Positions 55,987 through 64,000 of a DNA stretch of 64,000 nt are shown piece by piece. The DNA is from Cryptosporidium bovis (Eukaryota; Apicomplexa; Conoidasida; Eucoccidiorida; Cryptosporidiidae), in contig VHIT02000021.1 of NCBI GenBank assembly GCA_009768925.2, positions 1-64,000 of the forward strand, given 5' to 3'. A program made the position numbers and the translations under genes. Under the pieces are notes generated by a model. It worked only from the letters and a program-made list of their open reading frames with translations. It did no database searches and was not told the origin of the DNA. Each line of letters begins with the position of its first letter. Position 1 is the stretch's first letter.

Positions 55987-58548
55987 ATGCCAGACTTCTT
56001 TCCTAAAAAAAAAGCTGTTGTAATTGGAATAAATTATATAGAAACAGAAGGTATAGCATTAAGAGGATGTGCAAATGATGCAAAACTTATGGCATTAACA
56101 TTAATATCTCATTTCGATTTTAATCCGTCAGATATATTATTTTTAACAGACTCCGAACCAGATGGTGGATACGATATGCTTTTAAATTCAAATGAAACAG
56201 CTTCGTTTTATGATAATTGGCCTAGGGACGAGATACCCCCTGTAAAACATCATGATTCTAGAATATATCCAAATAAGAGAAATATATTAACTGCTATAAA
56301 TTGGTTAACAAGAAACGCTGAATCAGGTGATATATTGGTTTTTTATTTTGCAGGACATGGTGTTCAAGTTGATGTACTAACATCCTATGAGGGGGAAGGT
56401 TATGATGAGGCATTGTTACCTGCAGATTCTACATTATATTTAGCTTCTAATGGTTCAGATTTAGATGAATATAATGTATTATTATGCAGTGAATTGAGGG
56501 AATTATTACTATGTGTCCCGCAAGATACACAAGTAAATATCATATTGGATTGTAATGGTGGTCAAACAATATTAGATCCTGCTGGTAATATAAATGGTTT
56601 ATGGTACATTAAAGGTGTAGTAACTAAAGGAATTTGGCCGTTTTTATCCGCGACTAATAAAGTCAAGAGAGCCCAATATAAATCATCAGTATTTAGGGAT
56701 GAACAGATGATCCATAGATTAGTTAGACCAAGGTATGTTCCATGTGTTCAAGTAAGCAATACACAAAATCTAAAAGATCCATCCCTCCAATCTACACAAT
56801 ATGTTTCATTATCATGTAAAGGATATTGCTTTTCAGCAGCACCATGGGGTGAAATAGCTGCTGAAGCATCATTACCATTATTATCCGTGTCGAGAAAAAC
56901 ACAAGTTACTGAAGCAATTGATAGAAAAGGAATTTGTGTAGATGTAAATAATAGAGATACACTAACAACTTTAAGCGAATCAAAATTAGGTGTTATTGAA
57001 ATTCCAATATCTAAAGGTGGTGCTTATAATGTCATACATGGTGTTTTTACTTGGTCTTTTTGCAAAGCTATAAGTGATATAGCAACAGGTATATTGCAAC
57101 AAGGTAGACCTAGAAATGAGTTATCATATAAAACAATCATGGCTAGAATAAGAGAGTATGTTAAATGTCTTAAGTCTTCAATACTTCCACATTTAGACCA
57201 AATACCTGAAATAACCATACACTCTGGAGGTGCAGGCACAATATCTGAATATTTCTGTACACCTTTTGGTGGGGACAAAACCATACAATTTGATTATAAT
57301 AATTATTTTATGATAAATGATAATTGTATCAGGCATTTAAAAGATTCTCAAAATTTTTTAACACCGCAAGAAGCATATAATATAATGCTTAAATCAAGTA
57401 AGGCAGAATTAGCTAATTCTTTAAATTATAAAAATGGAAGTCACGATTTTTTTAATTCAGTGAATACATCAGTATTAAAAAACAAAACTCCAATTCACGG
57501 TTCTCCTCCAACTTTCAGCGATAACAACACCAAATTTAATAAAAATTTGCTATTAAAAGAAAACATTGTTGATTGCGATAATAATATTAATTATTCATAT
57601 AATAATCAAGAAAATGTAACAAGTGACTCACCTAATGAAACACATGCAAATGGTGTTCAAGAACTTCCACAATCTTCAGTAAACCTTGTTCCACCAACTG
57701 CTAGAATTTTTGGTTTTAATTATTCGATCAATAACAATACTAATAATTACGTCAATAATATTGAAAACAATAATGCTATCGATTTTAATAATGTTAATTC
57801 TAAATTGTTAAGTAACAATCTAAAATCTCCTTTTTTATCCTATGGAAGTAAAAGAAAAATAAATAATATCTCAGGACAAAATCCCATTTTATTTAATAGT
57901 AATTCTAATTCAGTGGTATGTAACAATGATAAGTCTATAGCTAATTACGATTGTTTACATGATTTTAATAATAATACTATTCCTACTTCAAATTCAACAA
58001 ATTTAAATCAAGGATTAATTATAAATAATGGAATCCCAATTTGTTATAACCAATTTTTACCTTATACTCCTCAATCTATTCCAATTAACCAATTTCAATC
58101 TCAAACAAATAATGCAACTCATTTAAATTCAAATAGATACACTCCAATCAGAAATATGAATAACAACAATGGCAATAATATTATTACATATCCTCCTATA
58201 TTACCTTATCAATCTATATTTAATGAACATTTGGTTGTTCCAATCAATTCACTTCCAAATTCAAACTTAAGTTTAAATTCAAATAATATAAACCATGACT
58301 CTCAAAAAAGATATTTATCTATGCAAAATAGTAATGATTATTTAAGTAACGGACATTCAGCCTTAAACTTTCCACATAGTAATAAAAATGTGAATTTTCA
58401 TTCATATTCAAATTACTATTTACAATATCCTCCATTTCACAATTACAATCAAAATTTACAATTTAACTATGATGGTAATGATAACTTACTCATTTCAAAT
58501 AAACTCGCTGGAAATCAATTTTATCCTTCTTCATTTATTAACAACTAA
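55987..58548 (+). CDS. Metacaspase-like protein with altered catalytic Cys motif
   Basis: The 853-residue protein has a clan CD p20-type domain at residues 8-200: KKAVVIGINYIETEG, ALRGCANDAK, and the His box DILVFYFAGHGVQ with His124. The catalytic strand reads NIILDCNGGQTI (D188, C189, N190), where metacaspases have D-[CS]-C-[HNS]-S-G. The Cys is one position early and the next residue is Asn. The p10-like part includes GYCFSAAPWGEIAAEAS and GVFTWSFCKAI. A 400-residue Asn/Ser/Pro-rich tail follows from about 450. It is either an inactive homologue or one using a displaced Cys. The rest of the domain is well kept, so it is not a decaying gene. Confidence 0.85.
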   Translation: MPDFFPKKKAVVIGINYIETEGIALRGCANDAKLMALTLISHFDFNPSDILFLTDSEPDGGYDMLLNSNETASFYDNWPRDEIPPVKHHDSRIYPNKRNILTAINWLTRNAESGDILVFYFAGHGVQVDVLTSYEGEGYDEALLPADSTLYLASNGSDLDEYNVLLCSELRELLLCVPQDTQVNIILDCNGGQTILDPAGNINGLWYIKGVVTKGIWPFLSATNKVKRAQYKSSVFRDEQMIHRLVRPRYVPCVQVSNTQNLKDPSLQSTQYVSLSCKGYCFSAAPWGEIAAEASLPLLSVSRKTQVTEAIDRKGICVDVNNRDTLTTLSESKLGVIEIPISKGGAYNVIHGVFTWSFCKAISDIATGILQQGRPRNELSYKTIMARIREYVKCLKSSILPHLDQIPEITIHSGGAGTISEYFCTPFGGDKTIQFDYNNYFMINDNCIRHLKDSQNFLTPQEAYNIMLKSSKAELANSLNYKNGSHDFFNSVNTSVLKNKTPIHGSPPTFSDNNTKFNKNLLLKENIVDCDNNINYSYNNQENVTSDSPNETHANGVQELPQSSVNLVPPTARIFGFNYSINNNTNNYVNNIENNNAIDFNNVNSKLLSNNLKSPFLSYGSKRKINNISGQNPILFNSNSNSVVCNNDKSIANYDCLHDFNNNTIPTSNSTNLNQGLIINNGIPICYNQFLPYTPQSIPINQFQSQTNNATHLNSNRYTPIRNMNNNNGNNIITYPPILPYQSIFNEHLVVPINSLPNSNLSLNSNNINHDSQKRYLSMQNSNDYLSNGHSALNFPHSNKNVNFHSYSNYYLQYPPFHNYNQNLQFNYDGNDNLLISNKLAGNQFYPSSFINN

Positions 58549-59382
58549 TAAATACACTATAGTGTTAGTAGAAATTTTAATAACAATTAATTAATATTGG
58601 TATTAATACAATGAATAAAAGATATAAATAAATTTTGAAAAATGGTTTATTAACAATTGAATTAAAAACACTAAAAAATGGTCATAATAGTTCAAATTAT
58701 TTATATAATTACTTAATATTTATGATTTTATTCTTGCATTTACTCTTATTTTTACTATCTTGTTTAAAATTTGTGGGCTGAAACGTTTTTTAATGCTCCA
58801 TTTTTTTTAAAACGATCAATTAATATATTTAATATTCATTTCTTTCTTTATTACATTAATGTTTTTATTTAATAGTATTTGTTTTATTAAAATATCATTT
58901 CATTTGTTTTTACGATATCTTCAACTACTAACAAATTTACATGCTTTCTTGGCATTAATGCAGTACAAATAAATTCATTGGCGCCGTATGTGTGGCGCTG
59001 CTAATTATTTCAAGATGCAGCATATATTATTGTGAATAAATAAATGTGCAGCAATAACATTAAAAACATTTTAAACAAGCTTACATCTGCAGCTTTATCT
59101 AATGAATACAAATAATATTTCTTAATTTTCTTTACTGATTTCTGATTTTGTTTTGGGAAATTAAATTAAGACTATAATTTTAAATATATATATTGCACTT
59201 AAAAAATAAGTAAAATTTATATATTTAAAATAAAAACATTAACATTATTTTATTAAATAAAAATAAGTACTAAATATGCCATATCTAATTAATAATAGTC
59301 CTATTTAGAAGTGAAAAATATATACACAAGTTTTTTTTTCATTAAATTGTATTTGAGTGATTAAATATTATTTTGGGTAAAG
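58549..59382 (+). promoter_or_regulatory. Maspardin-like promoter gap: TTGGCGCC and GTGGCGC
   Basis: In the 834-bp gap TTGGCGCC at 58978-58985 and GTGGCGC at 58992-58998 form a close pair about 385-405 bp upstream of the ATG. A 40-codon basic minus-strand stretch near 58715-58845 has no ATG and is left out. Confidence 0.5.
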
Positions 59383-60732
59383 ATGACAGCAAATAATAAT
59401 TTTTTAAAAGAGTATGCTGAATTTATACAGAACTACCCGTTAAATAGAATGAGTATACCTTATTACAATAGTATATGGACATGGATAGACTGTAATCCTG
59501 AGAATGAATACAAAAAATGTGCGAGCAAAAAAATGGAAAGTAATGAAGAGTTATTCAACTATAATGATGAAATAAACAATTATAGTTACAGTTTAAAGAA
59601 CAACACTGTTAAACAACTATCTCCTGAAAATTTTGCTAGAAAAAAAAAGAATGAATTTATTAGAAAAACAATGCCAGGAGTGCGTGAGAAACGAAATGAT
59701 AATTATTCATACAAAAAAACAGAATTGAAATGGAATAATGAGCACAATGATGATAAAAATGAGAAGGATTCACTGGTAATATTACATGGAATATCAGGAA
59801 CAGCAGGTGAATATTTTAGGTTAATGAAAATATTACTAGAAAAAGGATATAGGATAATATCTGTTCAATATAACATTTGCAATGACATGAAAGAATGGTG
59901 CAAATCATTTTCTTATTTTTTAGATCAGCTGGGACTCAATAATGGTGTACATTTATATGGAAGTGATATAGGTGGATTACTGAGCATTATATTTTCACAA
60001 ATATTCCCAAATAAAGTTAAATCATTAATACTATGCAATTCATTTCTTCTGACATTAACAATTCCATTGCCGTATATGGCATCCACATTCTTGTACATAT
60101 GCCCAAAATTTGTATTAATAAGACTTATATCAGAAATATTTAAGAAAAATAACAGTTACTGTTACATGCCTCCAGAAGATATTGGATACGAATCAAATGA
60201 TAGATACAATCAAATAAATAATAGCTATATATCTAAATACGATAAAACATACAATGAATCATTCAAATTTTCAATTAATCAACTTTATTCTGTCCCACAT
60301 TCTGATTTAGCAAGCAGGCTTAACTTTATTTTATCTTCTGGTGAAGACAACAGTGTCTTTTTAAGTAGGTCAAATATTTCATTAATTAATGGTATTAACA
60401 TTACATTTATATCAACAGTTGATTGCTCATTTGACGACCAAGAATTATACAATAATATAAGCAAACTTTCTAATTTTAAATTTGCACAACTTAAATATGG
60501 AGGTGACTTTCCACATATTTCTAATCACGAGGATGTTGCATTGTTTTGTCAAATACATCTCAGAAATTCCGGTGCAAAAAAATATTCAGTCGTTGACTCA
60601 TCAAATTTAAATTTAAATAATAATTATGATACTAAATGTGGCAGGGATAAATATTATGATATGCCATATCCAGGTAATATTATTCTCCATGAGTCATCAT
60701 TTGATTATAATAAACCTGAAATAACCGATTAG
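59383..60732 (+). CDS. Maspardin (SPG21)-like alpha/beta-hydrolase with Ser-to-Asp nucleophile
   Basis: This 449-residue protein contains the maspardin signature in order: FRQ-like SGTAGEYFRLMKILLEKGYR (residues 138-157), IISVQYNI, EWCKSFSYFLDQLGLNNGVH, the nucleophile elbow LYGSDIGGLLSIIF (191-204) and VKSLILCNSF. In human maspardin the elbow is GASLGG; here it is G-S-D-I-G-G, so Asp195 takes the Ser position. The distal acid/His region is also reshaped (GGDFPHISNHEDVALFCQIH keeps a candidate His). A 95-residue Lys/Asn insert precedes the hydrolase core. Maspardin is an endosomal/trans-Golgi protein thought to be non-catalytic, and this copy fits that idea. Confidence 0.85.
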   Translation: MTANNNFLKEYAEFIQNYPLNRMSIPYYNSIWTWIDCNPENEYKKCASKKMESNEELFNYNDEINNYSYSLKNNTVKQLSPENFARKKKNEFIRKTMPGVREKRNDNYSYKKTELKWNNEHNDDKNEKDSLVILHGISGTAGEYFRLMKILLEKGYRIISVQYNICNDMKEWCKSFSYFLDQLGLNNGVHLYGSDIGGLLSIIFSQIFPNKVKSLILCNSFLLTLTIPLPYMASTFLYICPKFVLIRLISEIFKKNNSYCYMPPEDIGYESNDRYNQINNSYISKYDKTYNESFKFSINQLYSVPHSDLASRLNFILSSGEDNSVFLSRSNISLINGINITFISTVDCSFDDQELYNNISKLSNFKFAQLKYGGDFPHISNHEDVALFCQIHLRNSGAKKYSVVDSSNLNLNNNYDTKCGRDKYYDMPYPGNIILHESSFDYNKPEITD

Positions 60733-60975
60733 TTTACAACAAAATTACCAAATTCCTATTAAAATTAATTCTTTATTTTTAAATTTTTAATGTTTACCAT
60801 GCTTAATTCGTGTTAAGACATCATATTGTGCCTCTGTTTTTCACTAACTCAAGTAATATTATTGTATATAATCTTAGTAAAAAAAAAAAATAAAATAAAA
60901 ATAATTATATTTATCATTAAGTGGATATTTATATTAGTTTAATAAAACTAAAATAATCAATAAACGAAAAAAAAA

Positions 60976-63900
60976 CTAACTATTCATTTTCTCTGTAATA
61001 GTGATATTAACTGGTATTAAAATTGAAATTAATAAGATTACAAAAACGACTCTTAAAATAAAGTAATAAATGCGAGTAGGTATTGATGCTCTCCAAATAT
61101 TAGATGCTTTTAAATATTCTTCGTCAGATATATATCTAAACCTAGAAGATAGTGGAAATGGATCTTCTTCATAATACTTATGTCCTGCATTTTCATTGTC
61201 ATTAGATTTATCCTTATTGTCAATATTATTTATTTGAAGTCTATCATGGTATGTTTTATTCGAGATAAAACCAAATAAATTAGATTTATCTATAAATAAT
61301 TGAACGTTTATGCTATAATTGTTACTTTCATTTACATCTTCATTGTTAATGTTCGTGTTATTATCAGCCTCAGTCTCATTTCGATAATGCATTATACTAC
61401 TAAATAAATCATAAATAGAACTTTTTAGTTCTAAAGATGAATTATAAAAATAGTAAATATAATTATATATAATCCAATCTAATGTAAATAAAAATAATAT
61501 ATTTAAAGAAGAAATTCTAGCGATAAAATCATTTTGAGTTCTTATCATGTTATTTAATGAATCATTATGTCTAGCTCTTTTATTTTTACTAGGTATCTTA
61601 CTTTTAACTTTGATCCCAAATCTGGATCCAAATTCAGTTACTATGTCATCATCATCATCATATTCATCGTCTTCATCCTCTTCTGAATTATCAGTTAAAT
61701 AACCATGATTGTTCCCATCATCTGACAAGTTATTATCATTTTCTATACTATTACTAACTAAATCAGGTGCACTACTTTTATTACTATTAAATAACTCCTC
61801 TGCTAAGGTAGAATTATTAATACTATTTTCACTTGTTGAATTTGTGTTATTTTTCATTAATGGTACTATAGCTTCCCTAATAGTATCTAATATTGATGGA
61901 ATGAATTTGGGACCTTTCGGTATTTTAGGTAATATTTCTTCGACATCATATGGACCCCTAAATATAATATGCCATAGTAGTCTATATGATCTATGTTTAT
62001 CTTTTTTAATGCCTATGCCATTATAAAGTGCAATAGCATAATCTAATATAGACTTAGGATCTCTTGAATTAACACCTTGCATAATATATCTAAATGCCAA
62101 TTTGTTACTCTTAATTGCTCCATGACTACCCTCTAAATAATGATGTGATAAACTATGTGTAGAGTAAATGTCACCATTTGAAGAAGACCTTTTTGCATAA
62201 TAATGACTACACCATAAAGATGAATTTCTAAGTAAATGATATTTTTCAGGTACACTCTTTTCTAGTTCTAAGTCATCTTCCAAGTATTTAAATTTGGAGG
62301 ACAAAATATTTAAGTCATATATGTATTTAATATTAATTTTGCCAAAGATCTTTTTAAATATATTTATTAATGTTCTTAGTGATTTATACCATGGTTTAGG
62401 ATATCTTCTATAACTACCATTATGTGGTTTAATCCACATGTAAAGTAAATTGTTTATGTATCTACTATTTTTAATGTCATCGTCATTATTAATATTACCA
62501 TTTCCAATTTTATAGTGTGATTCAGGTCTCATCCAACAATATAGAAATTCAGATACCCTTAATTTATCACTATTAGATTGCTTCAATGTATACATTACAT
62601 CCATTTCTCCTCTCTTAGTAGCATTTAAACTTCCAAATGGATCAAAGTATTTAAAGTTAAAAGAACCTATTGTATTTAATGAATTATCAAAATAAATTGG
62701 TATATTGCTGAACACATTATTTCTAGTTAAATTAACGTAACAATAACTATTACTTGAATAACCACTCAAACGCATGTCTAATATCGACGGATAAAATGTT
62801 GATATGTTAACATTTTCATCAATCTCAATATTGCATTCACTATTTAAATAATAATTTTTCAAAACAAATGTCAAATCTTCATATATATTGTTATGTCTAT
62901 TCAATGTAATTGAATTAAATGATGACAGAGTTGAAGATTTTGAAGTTATTTTTTCGCTTAACAAAGTACTATTACTTTGGTATTTGTTGCTGTCTAGATA
63001 ATTAAAACCTTCAGCAAATAAGGCAAGAGATCTTTCTTTCCAGAGATCTCTTGCATTTATATGACTTTCCATAATACCAATCTCACTTAAAGTCATCTCT
63101 CTAAGTAAAGAACCTACAATATCACCATTATCATAGGACTTTCTGCTTAGTAAACCCAGCAGTTTAACATGATTATTCTTTTTAACTACATAAGTGAGAT
63201 AATCTACAGAAGCTATACACCTACTTTCCTCAGTTTTGTACTTTCTATCTGAACCTTTTAATGTAAGTACCGCTGAATTGAAATAAGCAACTGTTCTACC
63301 ACCCTCAGCCGAAAGTTTATAGTATTTAAGAGCCAAGGTCTCATTCTGGCCACCTGGAGGTACTACACCCATTTTGCCCCCCGCATAAGCATGTGCTAAT
63401 ATAAGCTGAGCGTTTCCATCACCCAAATCGGCTGCCAATTTTAAATACTCTCCTGCTATTGTCGAATTCTTTTTAACATCTAAACCTAATTTGTAAATAT
63501 AATAATTAGCTAATGCTGATGCTGCCGGTTCTCCATATCTAGATACTTGTCTCAAATAAGGTGCAGAGTCACTTTCAGTACCAATTGTACCATCTAAATT
63601 TAAAAATGCTCTTGCCAATGCACCTTGTGGATCACCTCTCCTTGCAGACTCCTCCCATAACTGCGCCGCTCTATTTATATCTCTTGCAATCCCTCCTGCC
63701 TCGTGACCATAATAATATAGCTCACCTAGTGATGTCAAACCGTCTGGATCCCTATCTGCAGCCAAACTCCTAACCCACTCTGCATAGTGTTTTGTTTCGT
63801 GTTCCTTTGGTTTTTTTTCTCTCAATATTGTTTTTATTTCTGGTAGAAACAAATCACTATTATCGTTTAATGTTTTACTTGCTACATATATAAGTGGTTC

Positions 63901-64000
63901 TAGTGCCATTATGCACCTTGATGATGAAGATGGAGTTCCCACTTGTGAGGTTAAATTGTAAGGGCTTCTATGAAGACTAAATGATGATGATTTCTCTATA
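60976..64000 (-). CDS. SEL1L/HRD3-like Sel1-repeat ER protein, 5' end outside window
   Basis: The frame is open from the right edge to the stop at 60976, so about 1007 residues are visible and the start is not. Any internal Met (such as IMALEPL) would cut the domain boundary, so the gene most likely runs past the window. Sel1/TPR-like repeats dominate the first third: LGELYYYGHEAGGIARDINR, AAQLWEESARRGDPQGALAR, LKLAADLGDGNAQLILAHAY and KYYKLSAEGGRTVAYFNSAV. More repeats lie at about 600-680 (SILDYAIALYNGIGIKKDKH). An acidic low-complexity stretch follows. The C-terminus has a membrane anchor (YYFILRVVFVILLISILIPV), as in SEL1L/HRD3, which delivers misfolded ER proteins to the HRD1 ligase for ERAD. 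Confidence 0.8.
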   Translation of the reverse strand, partial: IEKSSSFSLHRSPYNLTSQVGTPSSSSRCIMALEPLIYVASKTLNDNSDLFLPEIKTILREKKPKEHETKHYAEWVRSLAADRDPDGLTSLGELYYYGHEAGGIARDINRAAQLWEESARRGDPQGALARAFLNLDGTIGTESDSAPYLRQVSRYGEPAASALANYYIYKLGLDVKKNSTIAGEYLKLAADLGDGNAQLILAHAYAGGKMGVVPPGGQNETLALKYYKLSAEGGRTVAYFNSAVLTLKGSDRKYKTEESRCIASVDYLTYVVKKNNHVKLLGLLSRKSYDNGDIVGSLLREMTLSEIGIMESHINARDLWKERSLALFAEGFNYLDSNKYQSNSTLLSEKITSKSSTLSSFNSITLNRHNNIYEDLTFVLKNYYLNSECNIEIDENVNISTFYPSILDMRLSGYSSNSYCYVNLTRNNVFSNIPIYFDNSLNTIGSFNFKYFDPFGSLNATKRGEMDVMYTLKQSNSDKLRVSEFLYCWMRPESHYKIGNGNINNDDDIKNSRYINNLLYMWIKPHNGSYRRYPKPWYKSLRTLINIFKKIFGKINIKYIYDLNILSSKFKYLEDDLELEKSVPEKYHLLRNSSLWCSHYYAKRSSSNGDIYSTHSLSHHYLEGSHGAIKSNKLAFRYIMQGVNSRDPKSILDYAIALYNGIGIKKDKHRSYRLLWHIIFRGPYDVEEILPKIPKGPKFIPSILDTIREAIVPLMKNNTNSTSENSINNSTLAEELFNSNKSSAPDLVSNSIENDNNLSDDGNNHGYLTDNSEEDEDDEYDDDDDIVTEFGSRFGIKVKSKIPSKNKRARHNDSLNNMIRTQNDFIARISSLNILFLFTLDWIIYNYIYYFYNSSLELKSSIYDLFSSIMHYRNETEADNNTNINNEDVNESNNYSINVQLFIDKSNLFGFISNKTYHDRLQINNIDNKDKSNDNENAGHKYYEEDPFPLSSRFRYISDEEYLKASNIWRASIPTRIYYFILRVVFVILLISILIPVNITITEKMNS

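Noticed and set aside
58715-58845. Minus-strand 40-codon basic stretch (KKWSIKKRFSPQ-like) resembling a small ribosomal protein tail
   Set aside because: No ATG, and a stop just upstream. The A-rich base content alone yields many Lys codons.

Overview
The window looks like a compact, very AT-rich apicomplexan nuclear contig, most likely Cryptosporidium or a close relative. Base content by eye is roughly one quarter GC. Genes are close together and mostly single-exon, and six of them carry one to three short introns (about 57 to 200 bp, GT...AG). Asn-coding AAT tracts interrupt several proteins. There is a Thr-rich mucin-like secreted protein with a signal peptide and a GPI-type tail. Short GC-rich GGCGC(C) motifs sit in most 5' intergenic regions, which fits a genus known to retain E2F/DP factors. 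The genus call rests on these traits and on recognised families, not on a database match. The low GC would suit one of the more AT-rich species, but that is inference. I saw no transposon, virus-like element, CRISPR array, rRNA or convincing tRNA.

Layout. 1-2149: 3' end of a Thr-repeat protein, then an ADP/ATP carrier. 2322-6974 (-): HECT ubiquitin ligase of UBE3C/UPL6 type. 7647-8249: a three-exon small zinc-finger gene. 9092-13964: coronin and an AAAP-family amino-acid transporter. 15418-21879 (all -): mucin-like glycoprotein, CTP:phosphocholine cytidylyltransferase (with a 5-codon first exon) and a two-exon Sec14 protein. 22439-25367 (+): HBS1-like GTPase and a four-exon PAM16. 25698-36867 (all -): ERD2/KDEL receptor, UTP22/NRAP, an unknown coiled-coil protein, a Sec1/Munc18 protein and an ARP10-like actin-related protein. 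37308-42961 (+): p47-type SEP-UBX protein, a nucleostemin-like GTPase and an MFSD1-like transporter. 43107-46421 (-): B-box protein. 47033-48412 (+): Rab GDI. 48802-53772 (-): Sec14-GOLD protein and epsilon-COP. 54222-60732 (+): RMD1/DUF155 protein, metacaspase-like protein and maspardin-like protein. 60976 to the right edge (-): SEL1L/HRD3-like protein, cut at its 5' end.

No operon logic applies, but two themes recur. Many genes serve the secretory pathway: ERD2, epsilon-COP, Sec1, Rab GDI, two Sec14-type proteins, SEL1L and p47. Three products bear on the relict mitochondrion: the ADP/ATP carrier, PAM16 and an RMD1-family protein. Two enzyme-family members have altered catalytic motifs. The metacaspase reads D-C-N-G-G where D-[CS]-C-[HNS]-S-G is expected. 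The maspardin-like hydrolase has Asp in place of the nucleophile Ser.

Regulation. Twelve 5' intergenic regions hold 17 GGCGC cores, while the six purely convergent (3'-3') gaps hold none that I can find. The most striking copy is a perfect 24-bp palindrome between epsilon-COP and the RMD1-like gene. TGCATGCA, a known ApiAP2-type motif, occurs four times, each time in a promoter gap that also holds a GGCGC-type motif.
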